Under the pieces are notes generated by a model. That model was not told where the DNA came from, ran no database searches, and saw only the letters and a program-made list of their open reading frames with translations. Positions 8,949 through 16,485 of a DNA stretch of 64,000 bases are shown here, one piece after another. Every line of letters starts with the position of its first letter. Position 1 is the stretch's first letter. A program made the position numbers and the translations under genes. Source of the stretch: Acidobacteriota bacterium (GTDB taxonomy: Bacteria > Acidobacteriota > Vicinamibacteria > Vicinamibacterales > SCN-69-37); contig JADJUS010000003.1 of the NCBI GenBank assembly GCA_016716905.1, positions 248,001 to 312,000 on the forward strand, written 5' to 3'.

Positions 8949-10175
8949 TCAAAAACTACCTGCGCGTGCCTGCGCCATGGCCGCCGTCCGCTGAAGCGGG
9001 ACGCGCCAAAGACGCGGCTCCCAGCGGATCTCGGATCGATCGCGACTCCAGCCCTCCTCGCCGCTGGACTGGTATTCGCGGACCACCAGCTCGGCTCCCT
9101 CGATCCGACAGTAGAAGAAGGCGCGATTGACACCGCCTGCGCCGGCGTTCTTGGCGCCGAACACGGGAATCCCCTGCGACGCACCGACGGCGAGGCCATC
9201 CCACACGTCCGTTCTGCGCGCGTGGAGGTGCCCGTGGAAGATGGCGGCCACGTTGTAGGGCGCGAGGGCGCGATGATACGCGCGCACGTCGCAGGCACTC
9301 CACTCGCTCATGCTGATGCCGTCGGCATGTTTGGGGCAGTCCTTGCTGTGCCAGGCGATCTTGGCCATGCCCTCGCAACACATGGCCCTGCTGCCGCCCT
9401 TGACGGCATCGTCACACGCCACGCTGTACCGCTGCAGATCCACGTGCTGCAGCACGATCACCGGCCGGCCGCTGCCGGCGACGTGCGTGTGCAGATCCTC
9501 GACCAGAAACGCGAGGCTGTCGTAGGAACCGTACCGGCTGATCGGCAGGTCGTCCAGATTGGCGCCGACAACGATCCCGAGCGCGACGAAGTGGATGCCG
9601 TCCCAGTCCCATGAATAGTGCAGGCCGTTGGAGGAGATGGCCGTAAGTCCACGGCGCCGGGCGTTGCGCGCAATCAGGCCCTGAAGGACCACGTTGGCCG
9701 CGCGCGGCGTGTCGTGATTTCCGTGCACTTCGTACATGGGGTAGCGGAGCGGCCCCTCGTTGCCCGTCAGTCCGTAGAGGCGGGTGTGTGCCGCCCACTC
9801 GGTGGCCGTCATCTGCTCATGGGCGGCGCCGAGCTTGTCGCCCGAATCCGCGATGTCGCCCAGGTGCAACACGGCGCGAGGCTGGGCGACACGCCCGCCA
9901 CCGATCGCCGCCGGCAACGGCTGGCCCGGAAGCGTGTTCAGGACGCCAACGAGGCGTTCGTTCAGAGCCCAGCGTGCTCCATCAATCATGCCGGGCGACT
10001 TGCTGTCCGCAAGCATGTGTGTGTCGGAGATGACAAAAAACGCGAGCCCGTCGGCGGGCGCCACCGGTTGCGCGATGAGGTGCGTGGCGGGCCAGCCCAG
10101 GGCCAAGCCGGCGCCGGCGATCGCGCCTGTGCCCAGGAACTCCCGGCGGGTGGGGCCTCTTCGCATGCCGGGCAT
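8949..10175 (-). CDS. Tat-exported metallophosphoesterase (calcineurin-like)
   Basis: 408 residues. The N-terminus has a twin-arginine signal, TRREFLG followed by a hydrophobic stretch ending LIAQP, so the folded enzyme is exported. Metallophosphoesterase blocks follow in order: VISDTHM, LHLGDIADSGD, EVHGNHDTPR, VIVLQHVD and IFHGHLHARR, which supply the two-metal centre. Members hydrolyse phosphomonoesters, phosphodiesters or nucleotides; the specificity here is unknown. Two alternative ATGs lie within the first four codons. The gene is divergent from the GNAT gene (130-bp gap to GTG 10305). Confidence 0.85.
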   Translation of the reverse strand: MPGMRRGPTRREFLGTGAIAGAGLALGWPATHLIAQPVAPADGLAFFVISDTHMLADSKSPGMIDGARWALNERLVGVLNTLPGQPLPAAIGGGRVAQPRAVLHLGDIADSGDKLGAAHEQMTATEWAAHTRLYGLTGNEGPLRYPMYEVHGNHDTPRAANVVLQGLIARNARRRGLTAISSNGLHYSWDWDGIHFVALGIVVGANLDDLPISRYGSYDSLAFLVEDLHTHVAGSGRPVIVLQHVDLQRYSVACDDAVKGGSRAMCCEGMAKIAWHSKDCPKHADGISMSEWSACDVRAYHRALAPYNVAAIFHGHLHARRTDVWDGLAVGASQGIPVFGAKNAGAGGVNRAFFYCRIEGAELVVREYQSSGEEGWSRDRSEIRWEPRLWRVPLQRTAAMAQARAGSF

Positions 10176-10304
10176 CAGCTCCGGCTCCCGGACGTGACGG
10201 TGAGGGAAGAAGGCAATCGCGATAGTGTAACGCGCGCGGCCCAGGCCGGCCGGGCACGGCTCTTGCTAATATTCGGCGACGGCGTTGATGCGGAGGCGCT
10301 GATT

Positions 10305-10814
10305 GTGGTCACCACTACCTACCTGGAGATGCGGCAGCGCTCGGAACTCCGGCCTGCACGTATGGCCGCGGCGCCGTTTGGCCTGGTGCAGGTTGAGATC
10401 CCATCTCCTGAGTTCAGCCGGTTCCTCTACACCGTCGTGGGTGCCGCCTACGGTTGGCACGACAGACAAGGATGGGACGACACGCGCTGGAGGGCGTATC
10501 TGCAACGACCCGAACTCGAGACCTGGGTGGCCTACGTCTCGGGAACCCCGGCCGGGTACTACGAACTCGATCGGCAGGCGGGCGGTGACATTGAGATCGC
10601 GTACTTCGGCCTTCTGCCATCCTTCATCGGCAAGGGCCTCGGCGGTCCGCTCCTGACGGCCGCGGCCACTCGAGCCTGGGACAGAGGGGCGGCGCGCGTG
10701 TGGGTCCACACGTGCACGCTCGATCACCCGAACGCCCTTGCGAACTACCAGTCGCGTGGATTTCGGGCGTATCGCACGGAAGAAACACCTGCGTCTCGGG
10801 CATCACTTCAATGA
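10305..10814 (+). CDS. GNAT family N-acetyltransferase, 3' end replaced by pnp-derived sequence
   Basis: About 169 residues from GTG 10305 (ATG 10329 is possible). The acetyl-CoA fold is clear: IEIAYFGLLPSFIGKGLG (motif A, with Q/R-x-x-G-x-G/A replaced by FIGKGLGG), then RVWVHTCTLDHPNALANYQSRGF. The last six codons and the TGA lie in DNA that aligns, base for base apart from a few substitutions, with an internal part of pnp (26128 onward), so the natural C-terminus was cut by the event that placed the pnp fragment at 10797. The enzyme may still work because the fold is complete to the final strand. Substrate unknown. Confidence 0.75.
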   Translation: MVTTTYLEMRQRSELRPARMAAAPFGLVQVEIPSPEFSRFLYTVVGAAYGWHDRQGWDDTRWRAYLQRPELETWVAYVSGTPAGYYELDRQAGGDIEIAYFGLLPSFIGKGLGGPLLTAAATRAWDRGAARVWVHTCTLDHPNALANYQSRGFRAYRTEETPASRASLQ

Positions 10815-10855
10815 ATGCACCGAAGTCCGTGATGCGCTCGACGCGGCCCATGTAG
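10797..10855 (-). pseudogene. pnp fragment 1 (S1-domain region)
   Basis: These bases match intact pnp at 26128-26186, minus strand, encoding VERITDFGAFIEVMP of the S1 RNA-binding domain. Only a few differences are visible. The match stops exactly where a 161-bp inserted element begins and resumes at 11017 at the next pnp base. It is the first of three pieces of one interrupted pnp copy. Confidence 0.85.
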
Positions 10856-11016
10856 TGCAGGGATCACGAAGTCCTTCGGCATTCGGCTGCCGCTGCATCC
10901 CGCTCTGCGGCGTTGCTCCTCCCTCAAATACACTCGGTATTCTCAGTCGTCGCGCCTTGCAGCCCGAACGCATCGCCACCCTCGGTGCGCGAGGGACTTC
11001 GTGACCCCTGCACTCG
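10854..11016. mobile_element. 161-bp miniature inverted-repeat element inserted in the pnp fragment
   Basis: The 161 bp at 10856-11016 split the pnp copy between bases equivalent to 26186 and 26187. Its ends form 21-bp inverted repeats, 10854-10874 and 10994-11014, with 20 of 21 positions paired (outer sequence AGTGCAGGGATCACGAAG). It has no convincing open frame and no clear target-site duplication. Non-autonomous size and long terminal repeats fit a MITE-like element. The family is not recognised. Confidence 0.65.
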
Positions 11017-11219
11017 ACCTTGTCCTGCTCGGGCGTCGCGGTCAGTTCCTGGATGATCGCAATGGCCTTCTGCGCCGCCACGTCGTCTGAACTCGCGATG
11101 TTGATGCGGCCGTCGTCTTCCACATCGATCTTCACGCCGGTGCGCTCGACGATGGAGCGGATGACCTTGCCGCCGGGGCCGATACGCTCGCGAATCTTCT
11201 CGACGGGAACTTGATGGTG
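11017..11219 (-). pseudogene. pnp fragment 2 (KH/S1 junction region)
   Basis: About 200 bp match intact pnp 26187-26390 with roughly 95% identity. On the minus strand they encode MKIDVEDDGRINIASSDD and VAAQKAIAIIQELTATP, the KH-domain end and S1 linker of PNPase. The copy is continuous with fragment 1 in pnp coordinates. It stops at 11219 where a 1.27-kb insertion begins, and resumes as fragment 3 at 12487. Confidence 0.9.
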
Positions 11220-11235
11220 TCATGATGGTGCCCAA

Positions 11236-11586
11236 ATGCTGGGCGGCCTTCTTTACCTCGCGGGGGGCACGTTGCTGCTGTTTCTTGATGCCGGCAACTT
11301 GTGGCTGCGGGCCGCGTTTGTTTGCTGGAGTTATGCCTCGGCGATTCGATATCTTGCCCCACCTCGTTTCGGGCCGGAGGCGGCCATTCGCTGGTGGGCC
11401 GGTGGGGCCGTCCTGGCCAGCGTACTCGGTGGGATTGGCTCAGCCGTGGCAGGTGGCCCACTCGGATGGTTGGGTGTGTTCGTCTGCTTTTGGCTTGGAT
11501 CGCGAGCCGCCTGGGTCTTGCACATGCTGATGAGATCAGCTGTGGTTTTGGCGCCACTTGTGATCACCCTCTCCGTTCCTGGATGA
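11236..11586 (+). CDS. Small hypothetical membrane protein
   Basis: 116 residues with about four hydrophobic helices (LLYLAGGTLLLFLDAG, LRAAFVCWSYASAIRYL, WWAGGAVLASVLGGIGSAVAGG, LGVFVCFWLGSRAAWVL) and few charged residues. I do not recognise the family. It starts 17 bp into the DNA that interrupts the pnp copy, so it is cargo rather than part of pnp. Its last codons run into a short stretch that again resembles pnp (11577-11603). It could be non-coding, but the helix pattern and start position favour a real gene. Confidence 0.5.
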   Translation: MLGGLLYLAGGTLLLFLDAGNLWLRAAFVCWSYASAIRYLAPPRFGPEAAIRWWAGGAVLASVLGGIGSAVAGGPLGWLGVFVCFWLGSRAAWVLHMLMRSAVVLAPLVITLSVPG

Positions 11587-11650
11587 TCGCGATGGCTTCC
11601 GCCGTCGCCTTCCATAGTGGCCTTTACGCCGGTGGATTCGACGATGCTGT
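11577..11650 (-). repeat. Degenerate pnp-like scrap
   Basis: The first 27 bases are nearly identical to pnp around 26215-26241, and a second piece at about 11627-11650 resembles pnp at 26300-26325, with the sequence between deleted. It is a third-order scar of the same pnp region lying inside cargo DNA. The assignment of the second piece is weak. Confidence 0.45.
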
Positions 11651-12411
11651 GGGCGAGAGTCCTTCGCATTGCGACGAGGCGCGCCGAGACACTACGATGC
11701 ACCGTGCCATCCCGCGTGTCGTTGATCCAATGGTGTTCACCCGTTCTCGCGCTCGCGCTGATCTGCAGCGGCGCGTCACCCGTTGAAGCGCAGACCACCA
11801 CAGATGAGCGGATATGGGTTGGTCTCTCATTGCAGGTGCGACCGGAGGCGACGTCGCCATGGCGGGGTGTGTTCGAGTCGCAGGTGCGCTCGCGTGATGG
11901 CGTAGACGCGTTGGAGCAGTGGTACGTCCGACCGTCCGTGGCCTACGACGTGTCCACGCATTCCAGCGTGTGGATGGGCTACGCCTTCTTCAGGACCACG
12001 CCGGTCTCGGGAGGAGCGCTCACTGAGCATCGGTTATGGCAGCAGTTCCTTTGGAGCCATCCGGCCGCGGGGGGCACGTTCTCATCTCGATCGCGCCTCG
12101 AGCAGCGCAACCTGGAGGGCAACGACCACACGTCGTGGCGCCTTCGGCAACAGCTCCGGTTCTCGCGCCCGGTCCGGCCACGCGCTGATTGGTCAGTCGT
12201 GGTGTGGGATGAGTTCTCGGCGCACTTGAACCAGACCCGGCGCACGGCACGAGGCTTCGATCAGAACCGCGCGTTTGTAGGTATGGGACTGGTGTTCAAT
12301 CCCAGAGCGCGGGTGGAGTTCGGCTATCAGAATCAGTTTGTGTATTCGAGCCTGGGCGCCCATCGGCTGAATCACGTGCTGTCCGGTGTGCTGACGGTCA
12401 CTTTACGCTGA
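11617..12411 (+). CDS. DUF2490-type outer-membrane beta-barrel protein
   Basis: The frame opens at ATG 11617 (264 residues), but a signal peptide (LIQWCSPVLALALICSGASPVEAQ) suggests that translation really starts at GTG 11704 or GTG 11716, giving about 235 residues. The mature protein is a run of amphipathic strands with many Trp, Arg and Gln residues (VWMGYAFFR, EHRLWQQFLW, RSRLEQRNLEG, SWRLRQQLRFSRP, VEFGYQNQFVY) and ends in a barrel-type last strand, matching DUF2490 proteins. The function of that family is unknown; it is predicted to be an outer-membrane protein. It is cargo inside the interrupted pnp copy. Confidence 0.7.
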   Translation: MAFTPVDSTMLWARVLRIATRRAETLRCTVPSRVSLIQWCSPVLALALICSGASPVEAQTTTDERIWVGLSLQVRPEATSPWRGVFESQVRSRDGVDALEQWYVRPSVAYDVSTHSSVWMGYAFFRTTPVSGGALTEHRLWQQFLWSHPAAGGTFSSRSRLEQRNLEGNDHTSWRLRQQLRFSRPVRPRADWSVVVWDEFSAHLNQTRRTARGFDQNRAFVGMGLVFNPRARVEFGYQNQFVYSSLGAHRLNHVLSGVLTVTLR

Positions 12412-12962
12412 CAGAAGAAGCGCCGGACAGCTTGCCACGTTCGGCCAGCGTGTCTCGTCTTCGTAGAGCGGACTTTAGACCCAGCGTGATGATGCGGGGC
12501 GCGTAGATCGAGATCTCCTTGCGCGCGGCGCCGCTACCATTGTGCCGAAAATCACCGGGTTAATGCTCACATCGCTGCGCCGCGCGGCGTCCGTCGGGCC
12601 CGCGGCCCCGCGCCCAGCACCGAGGTGGCGGTCAACCCGTGTAAGCGTGGGGCCGTCGGCGGGAGGGGCCCACCCGTTGGCGGCATCCCCCCGCCCCCAC
12701 CCTGTGGAGCTACGCCCTGTGGTTCGGGATTCAGGGCCCTAAGCCCTGGTCTGACGTTCTGATGTGCTGCGGTTCTTGGGGCTCGGCGAACTGGCGGCCA
12801 GCCCGCTGCCACCCCCGTGTGCTCTTGGCGTCACACTGTTCGCCGATCCATCTCCACAAGAGTGCGCTGCCGTTCTCCCGATGTCCCGGGGGTTGCATTA
12901 CACTGCGCTGGGCCTATCGCGTGAACGGGCGTTTGGCACGGTTTTGCTCCGCGGGGGAATAG
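12412..12962. other. Gene-free stretch between DUF2490 gene and DRT3 operon
   Basis: 551 bp. It contains pnp fragment 3 (12487-12526). After that come ~430 bp of GC-rich DNA without a convincing gene. A weak promoter-like pair TTGCAT (12893-12898) and TATCGC (12915-12920), spacing 16, lies 43 bp before drt3a. No ACACAC-type tract or strong hairpin array like the one downstream of drt3b is seen here. Confidence 0.5.
12487..12526 (-). pseudogene. pnp fragment 3
   Basis: About 40 bases match intact pnp at 26389-26428 with six or seven differences. Fragment 2 ends at the equivalent of 26390, so fragments 2 and 3 meet within 2 bp in pnp coordinates. The 1.27 kb between them (11220-12486) is therefore a clean insertion. 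This copy is more diverged than fragments 1 and 2. Confidence 0.7.
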
Positions 12963-14228
12963 ATGAGTTATTCGGTATTTTCTCAGGAGACCTTCGCATC
13001 GGTTTTGCGTGTTGGCGACTCGCAACGCTTTGGAATCGACCTCAAATTCGATCGACAACAAGTCATCGATCTGGCGATGTCGGAGGTCAATTCAGATCCG
13101 CAGTTGGCTCCATTCGATCGTTCGATGGTGCGTGGCAAGGAATGTGTCTCATACCGTCGATATAGGGACCACCTGATACTCCGAGTGGTATGTCGCCACC
13201 TCCGTCGCCGGTTGCGACTAACTCTGCCCAGTCGAGAGAAAATTATCAAGGGCGTTATTGAATCCTTAATGGACTCTACGCCAATGTACGTGCTGCGTCG
13301 GGATATTACTTCGTTCTACGAGTCCATTCCCACTAAGCCTTTGAAGGACCAGCTGCTCTACGACTCGGCGAGTTCAGAAAAGATGCGGCGTGTTCTCCGT
13401 CGATACTTCGAACAGCATTGTTCCTCCAGCGATAAGGGCATTCCTCGAGGCGTCGGTCTGAGCGCGATTCTCGCTGAACTGGCGATGAAGGACTTTGATC
13501 GTCGTGTAAGGGAAGTTCCAGGAGTGCACAAGTGCTACCGCTTTTCGGATGACATCGTGATCTTTTGCTTTGACCGGTTCGACAGTATCGATGCGGACCT
13601 CAAGAACCTTTTGCCAGACGGGATGGCGTTTAGTCACAGCAAGACTGTCAGTCTGGACTTGACTCAGACTTCGATTCAGGTCCCCGCGCCTGAGTTCGAG
13701 TACTTAGGCTACCGATTTCGCATACGGGGTCATGTTGGCGATAAGTCGGCCCGGAGGGTCGAGATTTCGATCGCTGCCAAGAAAATTTCTCGAATAATGA
13801 CGCGAACGGTACTTACTTTCAAAGATTTCAACAAAACTGGAGACTTTCGCCTTTTGTTAGATCGGCTCAGATTCATATCTTGCAACTACCGAGTGCGTCG
13901 TAACGCGATGGCTACAGCAGGTGGCCCTACTCACGTGCGGTCGGGTATCTTCTACAGCTACCGATTTTGTGGAGTTTACACGGGAGCTGACTTCAAGGTT
14001 GCAGCGTCGCCGTCCGCCTCTACCGAACTCCGGCAGTTGGACGGTTTTTACCACGCACTTCGCAAAGGTGGAAATAGTCAGTTTGCAGCGAGAATTGCTA
14101 CGCTCTCTCCGCGGCATCGCGCAGTGTTGGCTCGGATCTCATTTCTTCAGGGATTCTCGCGGAGGCTGACGGTCCGCTTTGCTGCCAAACGCTTGCACCG
14201 AATAAGAGCAGTCTGGCGAAATGCATAA
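12963..14228 (+). CDS. drt3a: Antiviral reverse transcriptase Drt3a (DRT type 3, UG3 group)
   Basis: 421 residues. Reverse transcriptase motifs are in order: motif A LRRDITSFYESI (catalytic Asp114), motif B GIPRGVGLSAILAELAM (159-175) and the catalytic pair CYRFSDDIVIF (FSDD, Asp196-Asp197). The N-terminal segment (SVFSQETFASVLRV) and overall size match Drt3a as I remember the family. No maturase, endonuclease or integrase domain follows, which excludes group II introns and diversity-generating elements. It overlaps drt3b by 8 bp, so the two are translationally coupled. GC content is visibly lower than in neighbouring core genes, consistent with transfer. In published DRT3 systems, as I recall, Drt3a copies an ACACAC template in a non-coding RNA into poly(GT). 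Confidence 0.82.
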   Translation: MSYSVFSQETFASVLRVGDSQRFGIDLKFDRQQVIDLAMSEVNSDPQLAPFDRSMVRGKECVSYRRYRDHLILRVVCRHLRRRLRLTLPSREKIIKGVIESLMDSTPMYVLRRDITSFYESIPTKPLKDQLLYDSASSEKMRRVLRRYFEQHCSSSDKGIPRGVGLSAILAELAMKDFDRRVREVPGVHKCYRFSDDIVIFCFDRFDSIDADLKNLLPDGMAFSHSKTVSLDLTQTSIQVPAPEFEYLGYRFRIRGHVGDKSARRVEISIAAKKISRIMTRTVLTFKDFNKTGDFRLLLDRLRFISCNYRVRRNAMATAGGPTHVRSGIFYSYRFCGVYTGADFKVAASPSASTELRQLDGFYHALRKGGNSQFAARIATLSPRHRAVLARISFLQGFSRRLTVRFAAKRLHRIRAVWRNA

Positions 14229-16158
14229 TCAAAAGGCTAAACGCGCCAGGTGGCGTGCTCTTCTGACGGACACACTTCCTTACGAAGTGCCGGTCATTTT
14301 TTCTAACGACCGCCGGTTCGCCGCCTTAGTTAGTGACCTTGATGCCGATCCGTCGGCCATCCTCTTTGAGAAGCTTGTTCCCGATTCGGCGCGTGGCACT
14401 ATTCCGTACGACTATTCGATTTCGAAAGAAACCGGAAAGAGGACGACTCTGTCGATAGTCCATCCGGTCTCGCAAATGCGGATCGCGGAGTTTTACGAGG
14501 CGTACAGCCAGACGATGGTCGACTATTGCAGCAGGAGCGAATTTACGCTGCGTGCGCCGGTTTCGCCGACCATGCTTTTGTCTGCCGATGAAATGTCTGG
14601 GGAGAAGACTTTCAAGCTGGGCATTCCCCATGTGGCTGCCCAAGACGGGGAGATTGACGTCTCTCACGTCGTGTCCTACTTTTCGTACGGACGTTACAGT
14701 CTCCTGAGCAAGTTCATTGAGTCGAGTGAGTTTGTCGAGCTTGAGAAGAGGTTTGAGCTCCTAAGGACGCTAGACGTCTCGAAGTGCTTCTTCAGCATCT
14801 ACACTCATACGATCAGTTGGGCAGTGAAGGGGCGAGACTACGCCAAGCAGTACAGCAACGCCTATTCGTTCGAGGCCCGATTTGACTCTCTAATGCAGGG
14901 AGCCAACCACAAGGAGACACACGGTATTGTGGTTGGTCCGGAGATTTCTCGTATCTTTGCAGAGATCATTCTCCAGGACATCGATCGATGCGTAATGCTC
15001 CAGCTTAGAGAAGAGAAGCTGGATCACGGCAAGCACTACGCGGTTAGACGGTACGTGGATGATTTCTATGTGTTCGCCAGGGACACAGCTGTCTTGGCCA
15101 GAGTGGAAGAGGTGATAAGGGCGCAGTTGCAGCGCCATAAGCTTTACCTGAACGAAAGCAAGGTCGTATCGTTCTCACGACCCTTCGTTTCTGGAATCTC
15201 AATGGCCCGCAAGGAGTTAGCAGCGGCGTTGGCAGAGTTGAGAGCCTTCTTCGACGACCTGCCTGATCTGCAGGTTATCGACAAGCTCCGGCGACGGTCG
15301 CGAGTGTTTCGGCAAAAAATCAAGGATGTGAGGTTCATCGCGGCACAACATCAAGTCGGATTTCACACCCTAAGCGGTTGGCTGTTGTCGTCCTTGCGCG
15401 GACTGCTGGGACGCGCATCTGAGGCCGTAGGCAAAGAGGCCGAGAATCCAGAGAGAGCGGAACTGCTTACGGAGGTGGCGGCCGATGTGCTGACCTTTGT
15501 GTTCTACGTGTGTGCGTTGGATACAAGAGTTCGGACCAGCTATAGCCTCTGTCAGATGCTGTCTGTCGTTCGCACGTTTGGAGGAGGCGGGGGCGGAGTC
15601 GTGGAGCCTGATCACCTAGATCGGTTGCGGCACGTCGCAGCAGAGGGGCTGCATGGGCTTATTTCATCTCTTTCGAAAGAGCTCTCATCAGACCACGACA
15701 GCGTTGAGCTTTATAATCTCCTCATCTGCGGCGCGCAATACATAGGACCGGAGTTCTTCTCCGGCGGGCCATCACGGGAGGCGCTGTATACGCTGGCCGC
15801 GCAGAAGCGGCCGACGTACTTTGCGTATGTCACCGCGAAGTTCTGTCTGCTCAAAGATCGCGCCGCGAACCAGAGGTACTTAGATGACCTCAACAGGAAT
15901 GCCATCGACAAAGTGGCAGATGGGCATCGATTGTTTGAAGATGCCGACCGGTATCTGCTTTTTTGCGATCTTGTGAGTTCGCCTGATCTGTCCCACAGAT
16001 TGCGCCGAGACCTCGTCGTGGCAGTTCTCAAGGGAAACCCCTCGAACGAATCGTGTTCGCGTCTCGCAGACTTGGTTGGCTTTGTCGATTGGAGCGGCAC
16101 CCAAATCGAACACACGCTTGAGCGCCGGCAGTTGCGGCCGGTGTACGCGTTCGTCTAG
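14221..16158 (+). CDS. drt3b: Antiviral reverse transcriptase Drt3b (DRT type 3, UG8 group)
   Basis: 645 residues. The N-terminus LLTDTLPYEVPVIFSND is, to my memory, the hallmark start of Drt3b. Reverse transcriptase motifs: A LRTLDVSKCFFSIY (Asp185), B THGIVVGPEISRIFAEII (233-250), and RRYVDDFYVFARD (YVDD, Asp280-Asp281). A long alpha-helical C-terminal half (~350-645) has no recognised enzymatic motif, as in other UG/Abi reverse transcriptases. Start ATG 14221 lies within the drt3a stop region. As I recall, Drt3b makes the complementary AC-repeat strand without a nucleic-acid template. Both genes are intact and end cleanly at 16158, immediately before the RNA candidate. Confidence 0.82.
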   Translation: MHNQKAKRARWRALLTDTLPYEVPVIFSNDRRFAALVSDLDADPSAILFEKLVPDSARGTIPYDYSISKETGKRTTLSIVHPVSQMRIAEFYEAYSQTMVDYCSRSEFTLRAPVSPTMLLSADEMSGEKTFKLGIPHVAAQDGEIDVSHVVSYFSYGRYSLLSKFIESSEFVELEKRFELLRTLDVSKCFFSIYTHTISWAVKGRDYAKQYSNAYSFEARFDSLMQGANHKETHGIVVGPEISRIFAEIILQDIDRCVMLQLREEKLDHGKHYAVRRYVDDFYVFARDTAVLARVEEVIRAQLQRHKLYLNESKVVSFSRPFVSGISMARKELAAALAELRAFFDDLPDLQVIDKLRRRSRVFRQKIKDVRFIAAQHQVGFHTLSGWLLSSLRGLLGRASEAVGKEAENPERAELLTEVAADVLTFVFYVCALDTRVRTSYSLCQMLSVVRTFGGGGGGVVEPDHLDRLRHVAAEGLHGLISSLSKELSSDHDSVELYNLLICGAQYIGPEFFSGGPSREALYTLAAQKRPTYFAYVTAKFCLLKDRAANQRYLDDLNRNAIDKVADGHRLFEDADRYLLFCDLVSSPDLSHRLRRDLVVAVLKGNPSNESCSRLADLVGFVDWSGTQIEHTLERRQLRPVYAFV

Positions 16159-16164
16159 CATGTC

Positions 16165-16354
16165 TTTGGGGCCACTCGTCGTGCCGAATGCAGCCTGCTA
16201 GCAATGGTAGGCTTACGGCGCTCTTTGAGAGCGTCGGGCTCGGCCGTCGAGCACACACAGATTGGCGGCGAGTGGCCCTATTCCGGTCGGCCGGCGCCTC
16301 GGCGCTTTTGCTCGCCTTCCGGGTGGCTGGTCTTCTTTACCAAGCAAAGAAGAA
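16165..16354 (+). ncRNA. Candidate DRT3 non-coding RNA with ACACACA template
   Basis: Immediately downstream of drt3b the DNA folds into consecutive hairpins: 16216-16236 (9-bp stem, TTG loop), 16238-16252 (GCTCG/CGAGC), then the unpaired tract ACACACA at 16253-16259. Next comes a closing pair GGCGAG (16267-16272) with CTCGCC (16311-16316) enclosing a GCGCC/GGCGC hairpin (16294-16305), and finally a perfect 8-bp hairpin TCTTCTTT...AAAGAAGA (16331-16353). A hairpin-flanked AC-repeat next to Drt3a/Drt3b is what a poly(GT) template would look like. Boundaries and promoter are guesses. It may be processed from the operon transcript. Confidence 0.6.
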
Positions 16355-16440
16355 GCCGGGCTCCTCGACGCTGCTCAGGGTTGCCCGGCCAGTGTGTTGG
16401 CCTTCTCTGAGTCTCGGCGTCTCCGTTACTTGCGCTTCTC
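16353..16440 (-). repeat. Degenerate copy of the pnp terminator region (copy A)
   Basis: 16353-16390 repeats the GCCGGG...TTGCCCGGC hairpin that follows intact pnp at 25631-25671, with a few substitutions. The next ~50 bp resemble, after a deletion, the CTCTGAGCCTCGGAGTCTCC stretch that lies between that hairpin and the pnp stop. It directly abuts the last hairpin of the RNA candidate and marks the right border of the DRT3 cargo. Confidence 0.65.
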
Positions 16441-16485
16441 AAGGAACGGGCGTAGCCTCGGTCGCCTGAGAGACTAGTTGGGGTA

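Noticed and set aside
12542..12962. tRNA or structured RNA upstream of drt3a
   Set aside because: No cloverleaf or TTCGA-type T-loop was found, and no AC-repeat flanked by hairpins as seen downstream of drt3b.
12963..16158. Retron, group II intron or diversity-generating retroelement
   Set aside because: There are two RTs with UG-type ends, no maturase/endonuclease domain, no msr-msd pair of terminal inverted repeats upstream, and no variable-repeat target gene.
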